DNA of 64,000 nt from Takakia lepidozioides (GCA_030704615.1 CM060731.1:74566756-74630755), one strand, 5' to 3'. Shown: positions 32,841-45,634, counted from the stretch's first letter. The notes: generated from the sequence alone by a model not told the origin. A program made the numbers and translations.

Positions 32841-33658
32841 GTGGCCTAAACCGCCCTTGTCTTGTGTACCCACTAGTATCACTGGTGCTTGTACTGGCAC
32901 TCCCCTCAGCAGCTGGTGGCACCTCCGTGATGAAAACTCACAACCCAACCGGTAACCTGTCTCTAATCCCCACTTTCTACCAGGTAACCGGGTAAAGAAC
33001 CTGTTGCGGCTACTGATTCAAGCAGGAATAATAGGTTTCTAACGTAGACCTGTACCTGTCCACCGCAAGCACTCCTATGGTTTGCTGGTCATCAATCCAG
33101 CCTCACCATAGAAGAAAAACTGGTGGTCTTGCTGGTCATCACTCCAGCCTCACCACCGACACATACTCTAGGATTGGCCCGTGATCAAATCCGGACCAAC
33201 CTCTATGAAAACAAGCGCCCACACAAAGCTAACATGGTGCACAGTCAAGCATGCAGGTGTGGAGGGGATCCAAGCACAAGAAAATCAAGACAGCAACTCC
33301 CCCACACCAAAAACACTCCACAGTGTCACTCCTGCAAGAACACCCCAGCCCAAACCCGGACTGACTCTTGCCTCCACCTACGGAAAGGTTTTTGGCCTAC
33401 AGAGAGGGTGAAAGACTATGGAGAAGAGAAACTAAAGCAATTCCTACCCCAGAATGCTCTCATCCCACCACTCTCCCTCCTGTCTCTATCCACTCGCTTG
33501 TATGGCCGTGGCAAGCATCCTTCAATATCCCTCAATCAATCCTTCAAGAGCTCAAACATTGTCCACCAAAGCTCTCGAAGGGTCCTCCAAGGACCCCAAA
33601 GATCCTCCAAACACTCCTCCAAGGACCCCAAAGATCCTCCAAATACTCCTCCAAGGGC
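32841..33658 (-). other. Family 2 copy A 5' leader, cut at 33658
   Basis: Non-coding leader homologous in inverted orientation to 50231-51202. Near 33560-33658 it has tandem units of about 25 bp (TTGGAGGATCTTTGGGGTCC on the minus strand). The long plus-strand open frames here are antisense artefacts. The leader ends at the family-1 LTR; no 5' LTR of family 2 is visible. Confidence 0.6.
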
Positions 33659-34569
33659 TGTTAGAGGACTGTAGGGGACTTAGACACTTATACGGGATCT
33701 GTAGGGTACCCTTAATTTTGCACAGACTGAGACCAACAGGAGCCTTAGGGGTGACAGCAGCGCACTGTAGAGGGGGGTCACAGTCGTCACAACACAGCAG
33801 CCACACAGCCGTCACCACAGCCAACACAGCCCGTCACAGTCGTCACAACACAGCCAACACAGCCCGTCACAGTCGTCACAGTCACAGCCCGTCACCAGCA
33901 CAGCACAGCCACACACACAGTCACAGCAGCCGTCACAGTTCACACAGCCAGTCACAGCTTGACACAGCGTCACGATCATAGGGAACGAAGAGTAGGACAG
34001 GGAACGACTGTGGGGAACAACACCTGAAGGGAACATGTTAGTTCACAGACGACGGTTAGAGAGGGAAACGGTTAGAACCGCGGATAGGAGGATAAAGGGA
34101 GAAACGGGGAATGGAGGGGATCATTAGGAGGAGATCGGAGGCGAGATGGAGAGCACGATGAAGGAGAAAAGAGGATTAGTAGATGCTTGTTATATGCAAA
34201 GCTGTAGTGATATTGTAGAGCAGATTAGAGACATAATGGCTTCGGCCTGATACCTGATAAATCATAATCTGATACTTATACGATACAATCACACTGTGTA
34301 GAGAGATCTGAGTGAAGCTGTGGATTGAATGGATGAGTGAAGGAAACCGATAGATTGATGAAGCAAACTGATACTTAATTATCAATGGTAAGGTAGCTAA
34401 GATGAATGCGGAAAGGGAAACAAATAGGAAACACCCCCATGATACACTAGCTGTAGGTCATGACTGATTGTTCTGCGCGGGCTGAGAGTACTTAGAGATT
34501 TCCAACTCTTCTATCTTGGAGTTTCCGCCTCGGATAGCGAAGGGATGGGTGAGTAAAAGCCGCGCGACA
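33659..34569 (+). repeat. Family 1 copy 2, 5' LTR
   Basis: TGTTAGAGG ... GCCGCGCGACA, 911 bp. The minisatellite occupies about 33778-33972. ACTTATACGATAC near 34275 in an AT-rich stretch is a candidate promoter region. Confidence 0.95.
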
Positions 34570-34589
34570 TTTGGCGACCATACTGGGGA
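34570..34589 (+). other. Primer-binding site of family 1 copy 2
   Basis: TTTGGCGACCATACTGGGGA directly follows the LTR end, identical in its core to copy 1. It is expected to pair with the 3' end of a tRNA, which was not identified. Confidence 0.75.
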
Positions 34590-35600
34590 CCTGGGACATG
34601 AACAACCAGATGTGACAGGCATCTGGTGGGATCATGGTGGTTGGACCATTAAAGAATTTGAAGTGAATCAAATTCCCTGTGGAACGAAGGAAGAAAGATT
34701 GTCCAAACAATTCTTTCAAAGGTTCTTGGAATTGCCAGACGGATTGTAAAGAAAATATTCTTAAACGAGTGCATGATGCTGATCCAGAATGGGGTCTGGA
34801 GAAAGGAGTGATAAAGATTTATCAGGTAGCCTAGAGGAAGAGCACGTTGGTTACCAACATTGGTTTATGTGATAGCATTGCTATCCATTAAACGAGTAGA
34901 GTTTGAAGGGGGAAGAAAGAAAGGTGAATGTTTATACTCATATGCATGAAGAGCTTGTACTGGTAAAGAATTGGATTCCAAAGGATATTTTGTGGATCAA
35001 ACTCACACCAAGAACAGCTTTTCAGACTTGTTTGCCATATGGTTATATGGTAACGGAGACTTCAAGTATAGCCAAGGGTGCATTGAAGCTTGAAAGAAAC
35101 CCAGGCATATACGAGAGATATTACAGAAGAGAGTTTTGGTTATTGCCACATTAAAAGAAATGAAAGACATGGGACATGAGTGATGAAAGAGAAGCTAGAC
35201 GACAAGAGATATTCATCAAAAAGAGAAAGCTATCTGAAAGCTAATTATCCATATCTTTGGGAGAGAGGAATAGACATAGGGGAATCATCTGGACCTCTCA
35301 CACCATCAAGATCAAAAGTGCATCACCTATACCGGAAGAACTAGAGTTGGATGCCACTCCTTCTGTTTCTTTGCAAGAAAGATTAAGGGAATTGGTACAG
35401 GAAGAAGATCAATCACGAGGTGAAAGATCTGAGGTACATCCTTGGATAAAAGACTTGACAGAAATCTTTGATAAGAGTTGGCATGGAACACCAAAAGCAG
35501 GAACTCCAGTTTCTGAAGCAGAAGATGAAGAAGAGAAGAGGATGTGGCAGAGCCAACGGAGAGTTCAGACTCTCCAACACCATTACAGTTGAGTTACATG
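34590..35600 (+). pseudogene. Family 1 copy 2 pre-gag region
   Basis: Open stretches in three frames correspond to copy 1 13667-14700: KEERLSKQFFQRFLELPDG, VNVYTHMHEELVLVKNWIPK, YGYMVTETSSIAKGALKLE and SVSLQERLRELVQEEDQS. No known domain is recognised. Stops after LPDG and elsewhere show decay. Confidence 0.55.
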
Positions 35601-37490
35601 AGTGAAGAAGAAACCCAAGGGCAGAACTTGGAGGATGAAACAGAAGAGGAAGAATATGAAGAAGTAGACCCAACAGCTGAGGTTGAGACTACAACCAGGA
35701 CATCCCAACCCGTTGGACCTGGATCAAGTGGAGCACTTGGATCACAGGCCAACGAAGGTGTCGGCTCAGGGGGATCAGGCGGGCTGCCTGGATCTGGCTC
35801 TGGGGGGACAGGGAGTGTGGGAAGTAGTGCAACTGAAGCTGGGAATACTGTGAATATCGTGGGCCAGAAGCAGGAGTGCTCAAGGGCCACCACTTGGTGG
35901 AAGATCCACCACAAAAACAACAGGTCCAGAAGGACCAGCACCAGCAAGGGTGCCAGCACCTGTCAGTGGGCAGAAGGTAGGGCCACAGATGGCGTTACAA
36001 CCAACACGGGCAAAACCACCCTTTCCAATATATTCAGGAAAAGGGGATCCCGATGTACACATTAGCCAATTTGAGCACATGTGTATAGTGAACAATGAGA
36101 ATGGCGATGATGCCAAGATGAGACTGTTTCCTTGTTCACTTATCAAGAAAGCAAGTGAATGGTATGCAAGATTCCCTGATAATCATTTCCTAACCTGGAA
36201 TGGCTTGAATACAGCATTTCGAAATAGGTTCAGGACAAGTAAAACTGAGGATGAAGTGTATGGAAGTTTACAACAGCTGAAGCAGAAGAAGCATGAAACT
36301 GTTGAAGAGTATATGGAGAAGATGGAATTGATGATGAAAAAGCTGGCTGCAGTACCAGCGCCCGGTTTACAGAAGACTTGGTTTGTGAGTGGACTAAGAC
36401 CAGAGTTGCAAAAGAAAGTGGATATGTTACCCCATAACAGTGGAGGAGGCATTTGAAACTGCGAACAGAATTGAGCAATTGGGAATGCTCAGGAGAGAGA
36501 AAAAAGAAGATGAGGACTCTGAGGATGAGTCAGATGAAGAAGAAGAGCAAGAACTAAAAGAAAGAGTAAGAGAAAGGAGAAGTTGAAGAGGGATAACTAT
36601 GAAAAAAAATTGGAAGAAATCTTGAAGAAGTATGCCACAGAGGCTGCAACACATTGGAGGAAGGGTGTATGGTGTGCAAAGTGCCAGAATGAAGGCCATA
36701 CCACCACAGAATGCCACATGAAGGAGAAACACTGTACTATCTGTAAAATGGATAACCATTCTACTGAGAATTGTTACTACAACAGAAGGACAGCTGCAAG
36801 AGAACCTAGGCAAGTAAGGGTGCATCAGGTGCAGCCCCAGCCAAGAAGAAACAATGATCAGGACCACTATGGTAGGTCTGGTGGTATAACAATGGCATGG
36901 AAGGGAGAGGTAATTCAAGAGGGAATTACCAAGGAAATTCCAGAGGCAACTATCAGGGTAATCCAAGGGGGAATTACCAGCCCGGGAATCAGGATTATAG
37001 AAATAATCCAAGAACAGACCAAGGGCGAGGACCCAATGGTGAAGAGCTATGTTACTATTGTAATCAGCCAGGACATCGCAAGGCAGCCTGTTCATTCTGG
37101 ATAAGACACCAGAATGAGATGAGAGCTCCTGTGAATGAGGGCCCAGTGGTGGCAGCTCACATGGTTAGGCCATGTGTTGTACCAGAAGTAAGTACAATGA
37201 TAGTAACAAGAAGTAAAGCCAAACTAATACCTCCAGTAGAAGAGGAAGAAGATGAGACTGGAAGTGGCAATGATATGCCTGAAGATGAAGAGACTTGGAA
37301 AGATGAGAAGGAACTGCACAAGGAAGTGGCAGATACTATAAGGGAAATGCAAAAGAGTACTGATATTCCTGTGGCAGATTCCTCTGATTCGGATGGAGAA
37401 AAGAAGGGAGTGAGGAAGAAAGGAAAAAAGAAGATGCAGACATGCAAAGTAATGAAGAGACTTTGGCTGAAGTAATATGTCAGACCAAAG
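35601..37490 (+). pseudogene. Family 1 copy 2 Gag with three zinc knuckles
   Basis: A Gly/Ser-rich linker leads to the gag core (35950-36456) with FPIYSGKGDPDVHISQFEHM and LTWNGLNTAFRNRFRTSK. Next come CAKCQNEGHTTTEC and CTICKMDNHSTENC (36583-36790), an RG/GN-rich stretch (RGNYQGNPRGNYQPGNQDYR) and CYYCNQPGHRKAAC (about 37049-37090), then an acidic Glu-rich region. Three knuckles is unusual; one or two is usual for gypsy elements. Frame changes lie near 36440 and 36890. Confidence 0.85.
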
Positions 37491-38379
37491 CAGAAATTAC
37501 CATTGGACAGCTATTAGCTGTGGCACCTTATTGTAGGCACAGGCTGTATCAAGGCAATCAATCGAATTGCCCAAGAGACAGGAAACACAGACCTGAACAG
37601 CAAGGTGACCAGTTATAATGTGAAGCCGGAAGGGCGAGAACCAGTCATGGACTTTGATGATTCTATGCCAGTAATCCAATTGAGAATTGGAAGCACAGAA
37701 CTAACTGATGTACTGATAGATGGTGGTTCTGGAGTAAATATCATGACAGACCAATTAATGCCCCATTTACAGTAACAATGGCAGATCAAAGAAGTGTACA
37801 GCCATTGGGATTAATAAGAGGAGTTAAGATACAGATACAGAAAATGATCTTTATGATCACAGTAACTGTATTAAAAATGGATGAAGTCATGGAGGCTTAC
37901 TCCTTATTATTGGGACGTCCGTGGCTGAAACAGGCCAGGGTATTCCATGACTGGAATTCTCAGTTACTAACTGTGCATAATGGGATGCACGAGATACAAA
38001 TTACCACAAAGAAATCTAGTAGATTACCTGCTACAAGAAGACCTCGAGGAGTCAGAGAGTATGACTGGAGAGGAGGACTGGATGAGGAGCAGGAAGCTAC
38101 CCTATTTGCTGCACACCCAGAGTGGGAGCAGGTTGCAGAGATGCGGCTGGAAAGCCTAAGTTGTTTGAGAGGTATCTGCTGTGGTGTAGTGACAGCAACA
38201 CCAACTGAAGAGGAAACCAGCATTTACCCATCACATTTCTATGAAGAAAAGAGAGGGAGAATAGAAATCCTAGAAGAACCAGCCACTGTGAGCTTACAGG
38301 ATGAAGTGGTGACTGGTTGGACAATCACAGCTGATGAGCAGGTGAGAGAAGTAAATGTGGGAACTCAGGAGGAACCGAG
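37491..38379 (+). pseudogene. Family 1 copy 2 aspartic protease and linker
   Basis: LTDVLIDGGSGVNIMTDQL lies at about 37700-37757. It is followed by a deletion of about 30 bases relative to copy 1, which removes the segment after the active site and shifts the frame. The frame 37778-38386 then gives VTMADQ-type sequence and LLLGRPWLKQARVFHDW. Confidence 0.8.
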
Positions 38380-40010
38380 ATGGTGAAAGTAGGAGCTGAT
38401 TTGGAGCCGGAATTCTTCGAAGAAGCTAAAAGCTTGTTCATCAAATACAGAGATGTATTTGCTTGGAGCTATGAGGATCTAAAAGGGATACCACCTGAAG
38501 TCTGTCAGCATAAGATTGAACTGGAACCAGGGTCAGTACCAATCAAGCAGGCGAGGTATAGAATGAATCCCAACTACGCACAGAAGGTTGGAGAAGAGAT
38601 AAAGAAGTTGGCTGAGGCTAAGTTTATATACCCAATAGAGTATACAACTTGGTTGTCACCCATTGTTATAGTTCCCAAGAAGAATGGCAAACTAAGAGTA
38701 TGTGTGAACTATAAGAAGCTGAATGCTTGTACGAAGAAAGATCCTTTCCCTTTGCCATTCACAGAAGCAGTATTAGACACTGTGGCAGGCCATGAGATGT
38801 ACTCATTCATGGATGGCTTCAGTGGTTATAATCAAGTGCAAGTGGCAGAAGAAGACCAAGGGAAAACAGCTTTCATCACAGACTGGGGGGCTTATGCATA
38901 CAAAGTCATGCCCTTTGGACTTTGTAATGCACCAGCGACCTTTCAGAGAGTGATAAGTGAATCTTTTCATGAGTATCTGGATGATTTCATGCAGGTTCTT
39001 GGATGATTTCAGTGTGTACAGCTCTAAGAATGAGCACTTGCATAAATTGGAGTTATGCCTGGCCAGATGCAGGATGAGAGGTCTGGGCTTGAATCCAGAG
39101 AAGTGTACTTTCTGTGTGAACTCAGGGGTGCTTCTGGGACACATTGTGTGTAAGAAGGGACTCTTGTGGATCCCAGGAAGACAGAGTCCATTAAAGTCTC
39201 TCCACCACCAGTGAATGTTAAGAGTTTAAGGAGATTCCTTGGGCAAACCAGTTATTACAGAAGATTTGTCAAAAGGTATGCACAAATAGCAGCACCATTG
39301 AGCAAGCTTCTGAAGAAAGATGCAGTGTTTGCCTGGACAGCTGAATGTCAACAGGCGTTTGAGGAACTTACACTGTCAGTAACAACTACACCTGTGCTGA
39401 TTAACCCTCACTGGCATGTAGTATTTCATGTTCACTGCGATGCATCAGGAGAAGCGTTGGGAGCGGTGTTAGCCCAGAATGTTACAGGGAATATAGATTC
39501 ACCTGTGTACTATGCTAGCCGGTTGATGAACAGTGCTGAGAGGAACTATAGCACAACGGAAAGAGAAGCATTGGCAATGATCTATGCAGTGAAGAAATTC
39601 AGGCATTACCTATTGGGAAGAAAGTTTATGTTTTATGTGGATCACCAGGCTCTGATATATCTGGTGAACAAACCTTTGATAAGTGGAAGGATAGCGAGGT
39701 GGTTAATAATCTTGCATGAGTTTGAGTTCGAGGTTATTTACAAGCCTGGCCGTTTGCATCTTGTGGCAGATCATTTGTCACGACTAACAACAGGAGAGGC
39801 CGCCACAGGAGTGGACGATCAGTTACCTGATGCGAGTTTATTTGTAATGGAGGTGCAAGGAAGTGCAGATGAATGGTTAGATTGGCAGTGGCCAATCAGA
39901 TACTACCTTGCTCATGGTCAGTGCCCACCTAGTTATGGTAAGGAGCAGAGGAAGAGAATTGCTATCAAAGCTTTACCTTACTATGGTAGGAAGCAGAATG
40001 TATAAGTTAG
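38380..40010 (+). pseudogene. Family 1 copy 2 reverse transcriptase and RNase H
   Basis: RT runs over 38380-39006 with LSPIVIVPKKNGKLRVCVNY, FMDGFSGYNQVQVAEEDQGK and MPFGLCNAPATFQRV. A 2-base loss at about 38998 (GGTTCTTGG against GGTGTTTTTGG in copy 1) breaks the frame just before LDDFSVY. A second break precedes DPRKTESIKV (39166). RNase H follows in the same frame (HCDASGEALGAVL, TEREALAMI, VDHQALIYL, VADHLSR) to 40005. Confidence 0.92.
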
Positions 40011-41247
40011 GACCTGATGGAGTACTAAAACGATGCTTGTACCACCATGAAGTAAATAAAGTCTTGGAGGAAGTTCATAAAGGAGTGGCTGGAGGTCATT
40101 TTGGAGAAGAGAGACTACCAGTAGAAAGATACTACTCGCAGGATACTGGTGGCCTACTTTGTTCAAAGATGTACATGAGTATTGTCAGAAGTGTGATGAA
40201 TGTCAGAGGCTAGGACCTTTGCAGAGATCTGGAAGAATGGCCTTGCATCCTACAATGCCTACGGAACCATTTCAGAAATGGGGACTAGACTTTGTTGGAC
40301 CAATTAATCCACCATCCAAGAATACACGAAACAGGTACATAATTACAGCCACTGATTATACTACAAAGTGGGTGGAAGCTAAAGCTTTGAGGGACAACAC
40401 AGCCAAGTCCACAGCAAGGTTCCTGTACGAGAACATACTTACACGATTTGGATGTCCCTTAGAATTTATCAGTGATCAAGGAAGTCACTTCATGAATGAG
40501 ACCATTGAGTTGTTGACTAAAGAGTTTATGATTGTGCATAGAAAGAGTACAACATATTACCCACAGGGTAATGGGCAGGCAGAGGCTACCAACAAAATAC
40601 TATGTACTATCTTGGCTAAGATAGTCAATGCAAACAGAACGGATTGGGATACAAAGCTGCTGACAGCTTTGTGGTCATACAGGACTTCATATAAAGTCAC
40701 CACTAAGTATACACCATTCCAATTAGTTTATGGTATGGAAGCCTTACTTCCAGTGGAATTCCTGTTACCTACCATGAGAACGGAGTGGGGAAAAAGAATG
40801 GAATTGCAAGACTCCATCAAGGTCAGGAAACATGAATTATACCATGTGGAAGAAGTACGTGCTGATGCAGCTGATAATATGACCAGAATTCAGATGAAGC
40901 GAAAGGAACAGTTTGATGAAGGCAAATTAAAGACTTTTAAGACGGGGATTTGGTTCTATGGTTGCAGAAGAAAGGAAAGATTCAAGCTTCTAAGCTTAAA
41001 TCACCATGGAAAGGACCTTATGTCATACAAAAGATGTATGATAACAACACGCCATGTTACAAACCATTAACAAAGAAATGCTGGGAAGAGTCAATGCAAA
41101 TAAGTTGAAGGGGTACAGTGGTATCCATGACAAACCCCTGCAGCATGATTTGCATGTTGAACCGCAAGAGCAGTCACGGGCTGCACCAGTGTTACGAACG
41201 GAGTATGGAACACTTGTCGCTAGGCCAGCATATATGACCAGGGTGTG
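40011..41247 (+). pseudogene. Family 1 copy 2 integrase
   Basis: The HHCC part is split: HHEVNKVLEEVHKGVAGGHF is in one frame and CQKCDECQRLG in the next (frame 40159-41070). The catalytic core has WGLDFVGPI, FISDQGSHF and YYPQGNGQAEATNK, and then TPFQLVYGMEALLPVEF. A frame break near 40945 separates the GPY/F part. No chromodomain follows. Confidence 0.9.
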
Positions 41248-41365
41248 ACACAGCCTATCACAGATCACACACAGCCTATCACAGCCTACCACACACAGAG
41301 ACAATCACAACACAGCCACAATCACAGCACAGCACACAGCCTGTCACAGCTCAACACAGCCTACT
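41241..41365. repeat. Internal CACAGCCTATCACAGCC simple repeat
   Basis: A short array of CACAGCC, TATCACAGCCTAC and CACACAG units just after the integrase. It corresponds to the longer array 7640-7905 of copy 1. Confidence 0.8.
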
Positions 41366-41468
41366 AAAGTTACACGATCCATAGAATCAGTGACAAGTGG
41401 ACACATAAAAACTTCAGGAAAATGGCTGAGGAAGAAGAAGAAACGGAAATTAATTTAAAAATAGACAC

Positions 41469-44400
41469 GTGGAGGTCAGGGTGCGACACACAGCAGAGAA
41501 TGAAGTGCAAGGACAGGTGTCAAAAAGAAAGAGGACAAGAACGGCCGTCAAAGGGATGAAAGGCGGGCCCATTAATGAATACGGAAAAAGGGAAACGGAA
41601 CGAACGGCAAGTACAGAAAAGCCGAATTCATGTCGCATGTGTGATCCTAGTGGACTATCCAACAGGGAAAGTCCACTAAAGAAGATAAAAGTTAAAATCC
41701 AGTCACAGCGGATACAGCCAATAGAAAACCAGAGAAATGATCAAGAAAATGGAGGGAAATTGAGCGCAAGAGGCGGCGTCGTTCTGAGTAACGGGCGTCT
41801 CGACAGGACAGGCCATAAATGCTATAACTTGGAAACTATGGAGGAAACTAACAGACTATACGCTCGCAATATTACTTACGCAGTGGCATAGACACGAAAC
41901 GACAGAGCAGAGCTTTTCTCTTGACAATGCTTGCAAGCCCCGCAGGCTTACAAGAGATTACCCATAGCTTTCTGCGGCAACCATACGTTTATGCTTTGTG
42001 CACTACAGGCATTCCTGCAGTTGTTACAGCCAAAGCAGTTCTGTGAGTCTAAGATGAAGAGAGTGAGAGGAATGGAGGAAATCAGGGTGAAGAGCACCAC
42101 AATTCTGCAGAGAAACAAACGATGGCTACCCCACAGGCGATAAAGATACTGGAGGAGCTGAGATTGGAAGGATTGCAAAGCCTAGATTGGACACTACACC
42201 ATAGACAGTACATGTTACAATTTTTGCAGAACTTTGAGCCAAGGACAGGAACAACAACGGTGAAGGGAGTTGAATTAATGATTACTCCCCTATACCTCCA
42301 GCAATTGTTTCGATTGCCAGCAGGTCAGGTGCATGTGGAGGAACACAGGGCAAGACTGCAAATAGGGGACTTATTCCAAGAAGGAGTTTCTTTAAAACTC
42401 AGGGTTATGCTTGTACCAAAGCTGTGTACCCAGGGTTAAAAGAGATAGGCCAGGTATTGAACGTTCTGATTGCCCTGAAACAGAACCAACAATATTTGAG
42501 CAGATCCTTCACAGAGGAAATACTCAAAGGCCTGAAGGGACAAGAGGTACAATGGGCGGACATAATGTACAACGCACTGGTAGAGGAGATGAAAAGATTA
42601 CAAGGTACTACCGCAAAGTCTCCTATCATAGTGTCTGGCCCAATCATTGCTCAAATAATCCTTAATTCTGGCATACTTAATGCACAAGAAAGGAAGGAAA
42701 TGGGAGTGTTTGAGCCAGAAACAACTGCAATGGAAGAGCAAGGCTCTTCACACAGTGAGGGTGGACTAGCAGCACAACCCGAGACTAAGAGGCAGAGAAG
42801 GGGAAAGACTGTAGTGGCGGATCCACTGGCTTCACGGATTCCGCATGATAATGTTTCCCAAGCTCATGACCAGGAAGGGGCACAGCAGCACAAAAGAATG
42901 TTATTACTGGAAGCAGGACCTTCAGAGAGGGAGGAGGAAGTTACTTCTGCATCAACCAACACAGCCACTTGAACGACTTGTCACAAGGTCACAAGTTATC
43001 CATGCAGCTCAACCCGAAAATTGATTTGGAAAGTGAAGGGATAGATATTCCAACTACAGAACAGATAGTGGCAGAAATAGAGAAAGGGGACCTTCTCTAT
43101 GAATATTCTGGTCTGGTCAAGGAGACAGAAATCCCAGAGGTGCAACAGTTGCCCAAGGGAAATCCTGAGGTGCATATAATGCACACACCTGTGTCGGAGG
43201 TACCACAGGCGGAAGGTCATGACACTGTAGCACCGGTCATAGATGAAGTAGTTCAGGAAGAAAATCCGGTGGGACAATGGCCTGAATGGTTAGTGAGACA
43301 TCATACTGTTGAAGATCGGGAGGAACAGCAGCAACCTCACCATGATGACCCTCAACAGGCAATGCTGATGAGTTCCATAGGCAGGACACTTAATTTGTTG
43401 GGGACTTATGTCAAATCCCATGTTCCAATTACCCAATTGACAGCCTTGAAAGAGGAACTCAGGAAGGAGTTTGAGGCTCGACTTGCCACTGAGTGTGCAA
43501 ACAAGGTCGATGAAGAGGTCACTCTCAAGATGAAGCAGGACTTGGGCAATACAGAAATGGCTTTGCAATTGGCCAAGCAACAATTGATTGAGGCAGGCCT
43601 CGCGCAAGACCAGTTGCACGAAGCACATAAGCAACAGCTATACCAAATGCAGGTGCAGCATGAAAGCAAGTTGCAAGAACTGAATGCACTACATACGGAG
43701 TTGCAGACAGTGCATAACAGGATGGCGATACAATGTGCTACATTTACAACTATGCTTGACCAATCAACAAAAGAAATAAACAGTCAAGCGGAAAAATGTA
43801 CGAAGGCAGAAGAAGAGAATGTGAGCAATGAAGCTCATTGTCGATATGAAGAATACAATCTGTCGCAATGAAGATACTTTCAAGCAATACAGGCAGAGGG
43901 AAGCTGATCAAGAGAAACACATCGTGGAGTTGCAACAAACCATCGTGGCCAATAGAAATGAAATCGCGGTCAGTAACAAAGCTTCGAAGGAAGCCAATAA
44001 TCTACTTGCTGCCTATGCGCAATTGGTTGAGCCACAGGCGAAGCGCATGGAGGCTTTACAACAGCAGTTGGAATTGTACAAGCTAAGAGAGGAGCAAACT
44101 CTCAGGGGAACCACAAGCAGCTTGGTGGATAACAGCCTTATGCAGGTCTGGTTAGCACAAGGGCCAGTAGAGGGCAAAGCCCACGAAGCTCACCCAAAGC
44201 GAGATGAATGAGCTCAGACTGCAGGTGCAGAACATTGCCACAACTACTATAGACAATGTCTATAGTAGGATAGCAGAGTTACAAGAGGATGTAGACGGAC
44301 TCCAGACTCAAGTGGAAGACCTCACTTCAAACATCGACCAAAGAGTCTATATCCCTCAGGAACAGCTAATGGCTTCTTATTTGCAAGCCAGAACTCTGGC

Positions 44401-44860
44401 TTTTCAGTCTTCACAGGAGGTGCAGGAGATGCCAATGATACAGGAGCCAGTACCACCACCACCACCACAACAGGTCAGTGTACCAGTAGCTGAACCTGTG
44501 GTTACTACAACCACACCACAGCCACCACAGCCGGAGGTATGGGGCAATGCCGCTTTTAACCCACCTAAAACTCCAGCTGCCAGGGAGTACAGTAGGGCTA
44601 TGATTATGCCCTTCAACCAAATTCCCATCATGTTGGATTTGGCTTGGAAAGAATTTAGTCCTCCGCAGTCATTCGCACATTACTACCAAATCATGCGTAT
44701 TTGGCTGCCAGTGGCAACCAGGACTAAAGTTCTTCCAAACAATCGACATATTGAAGATCATCACTTTGCACAATACTGGCACGAGGCAGGTACCATGTTG
44801 AGGGAATTGGTTGCTTTCCAGGTTGTACATGGACTCATTTATACCAAGACCAAGGAATAG
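41469..44860 (+). pseudogene. Family 1 copy 2 extra 3' coding region with coiled coils
   Basis: A chain of plus-strand frames (41469-41891, 42122-42439, 42424-42972, 42969-43871, 43828-44211, 44204-44860) reads as one long protein broken by frameshifts. The order is a basic start (SPLKKIKVKIQSQRIQ), a globular segment with VKGVELMITPLYLQQLFRLP, acidic linkers, and a long coiled coil rich in Gln/Glu/Lys (LKEELRKEFEAR, KQDLGNTEMALQLAKQQLIE, HESKLQELNALHTELQTVHN). A Pro-rich linker (VPPPPPQQVSVP) and a folded-looking tail (WKEFSPPQSFAHYYQIMRIW) close it. No transmembrane segment or signal peptide is seen, so an envelope role is not supported. Function unknown. Confidence 0.65.
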
Positions 44861-45611
44861 CAAGTTGTCATGGGGTGCGGGCTATACTACGCTGCTTGTT
44901 TTCTGGTACGTTACCACATTGAGCAAAAAAGATGCAAACACGCTTTCAAAGTTACTCCAGTGGAGATCATTGGGTATTACCTTCGGTGCCACCTCATATG
45001 TACCTATATGACCCAAAAGTTATGATGCAAAAGGATTCTCAAATTCGTTCATGGTTTCAAGCAGCCTGCAACAATTTGTCAACACAGAAATTCGGACTTG
45101 ATGACATTTTCTATAAGGGACATGTGGCATGGAAAATACTTGCACGCTGCACCAGTAATTGGTACCCCACTCATCTGGACAGACAAGGAGCTCAGTGTCT
45201 ACACCAATTTTGCTGTTCAGCGGTTACACCAAGTTGTAAAATGCAAACTTCCAGACATGGTAGGACAGCATTGTATGCCCCAGATGATTCCACAAAAAGT
45301 TCGAAAATTAAAACACCTGAGAGGCGATGAGGATTCTGATACAACTGTTTCTTCACAAATTCTTTTGACATGGGAGAAGACTATGCAATTCAGATGGAAG
45401 AGAAGAAACAAAGGGGATCTCCTATGCCGGAAAGATTACCTCGATATCAGCCTCCAGAAGGCCTCACTTATCCAGGTAGTGATCAACCATCTCCGTCAAC
45501 CAGAGACAGACCTCGGGCTCGTACACACAGCCCACCACGAAACTCTCAACGTCAACAGGTGCTCACTCACAAAGGTTTGCTACTCGGAAACAGTAAACCG
45601 TGAGGACACGG
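44861..45611 (+). pseudogene. Family 1 copy 2, distal part of the 3' coding region
   Basis: Frames 44932-45330 and 45098-45619 appear to continue the tail, with LDDIFYKGHVAWKILARC-type sequence and a C-terminal Pro/Arg/Ser-rich segment (RPRARTHSPPRNSQRQQ) just before the polypurine tract. Only the last 100 bp of this survive in copy 1. Confidence 0.5.
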
Positions 45612-45634
45612 CTTTTTGAGGGGGGAAGGGGTAA
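45612..45634 (+). other. Polypurine tract of family 1 copy 2
   Basis: CTTTTTGAGGGGGGAAGGGG then TAA, directly before TGTTAG of the 3' LTR. Confidence 0.85.

Larger units (their letters stand above)
25427..33658 (-). mobile_element. Family 2 Ty3/gypsy element carrying a DNA methyltransferase, copy A
   Basis: An 8.2-kb minus-strand element. Domains in order from 5' are gag (32840-31815), two CCHC knuckles, aspartic protease (about 30830-30200), C5 cytosine methyltransferase (30129-29100), RT, RNase H, integrase and a PHD finger ending at 25682. A purine run AGGGGGGCGA at about 25428-25440 may be the polypurine tract. The 5' end is cut off at 33658 by the neighbouring family-1 element, so no 5' LTR is seen. 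In-frame TAG stops and frameshifts show it is inactive. Confidence 0.85.

Noticed and set aside
25682-33658. TAG reassigned to a sense codon
   Set aside because: Several in-frame TAGs lie in conserved frames, but frameshifts and a TGA are also present and sister codons are CAG or CGA, so ordinary decay explains them.
33123-33674. 183-codon plus-strand frame
   Set aside because: It is antisense to the family-2 leader and recurs as an antisense frame at 50238-50723. It has no domain, and its Lys/Pro/Ser composition reflects the tandem GGAGGA repeat.
44404-44631. Gly/Cys-rich minus-strand frame
   Set aside because: Antisense to the Pro-rich linker (CCACCACCACC) of the family-1 3' coding region.
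41469-45611. Envelope gene of family 1
   Set aside because: The position fits, but no signal peptide, transmembrane segment or fusion-peptide-like stretch can be seen; the region is coiled coil and low complexity.
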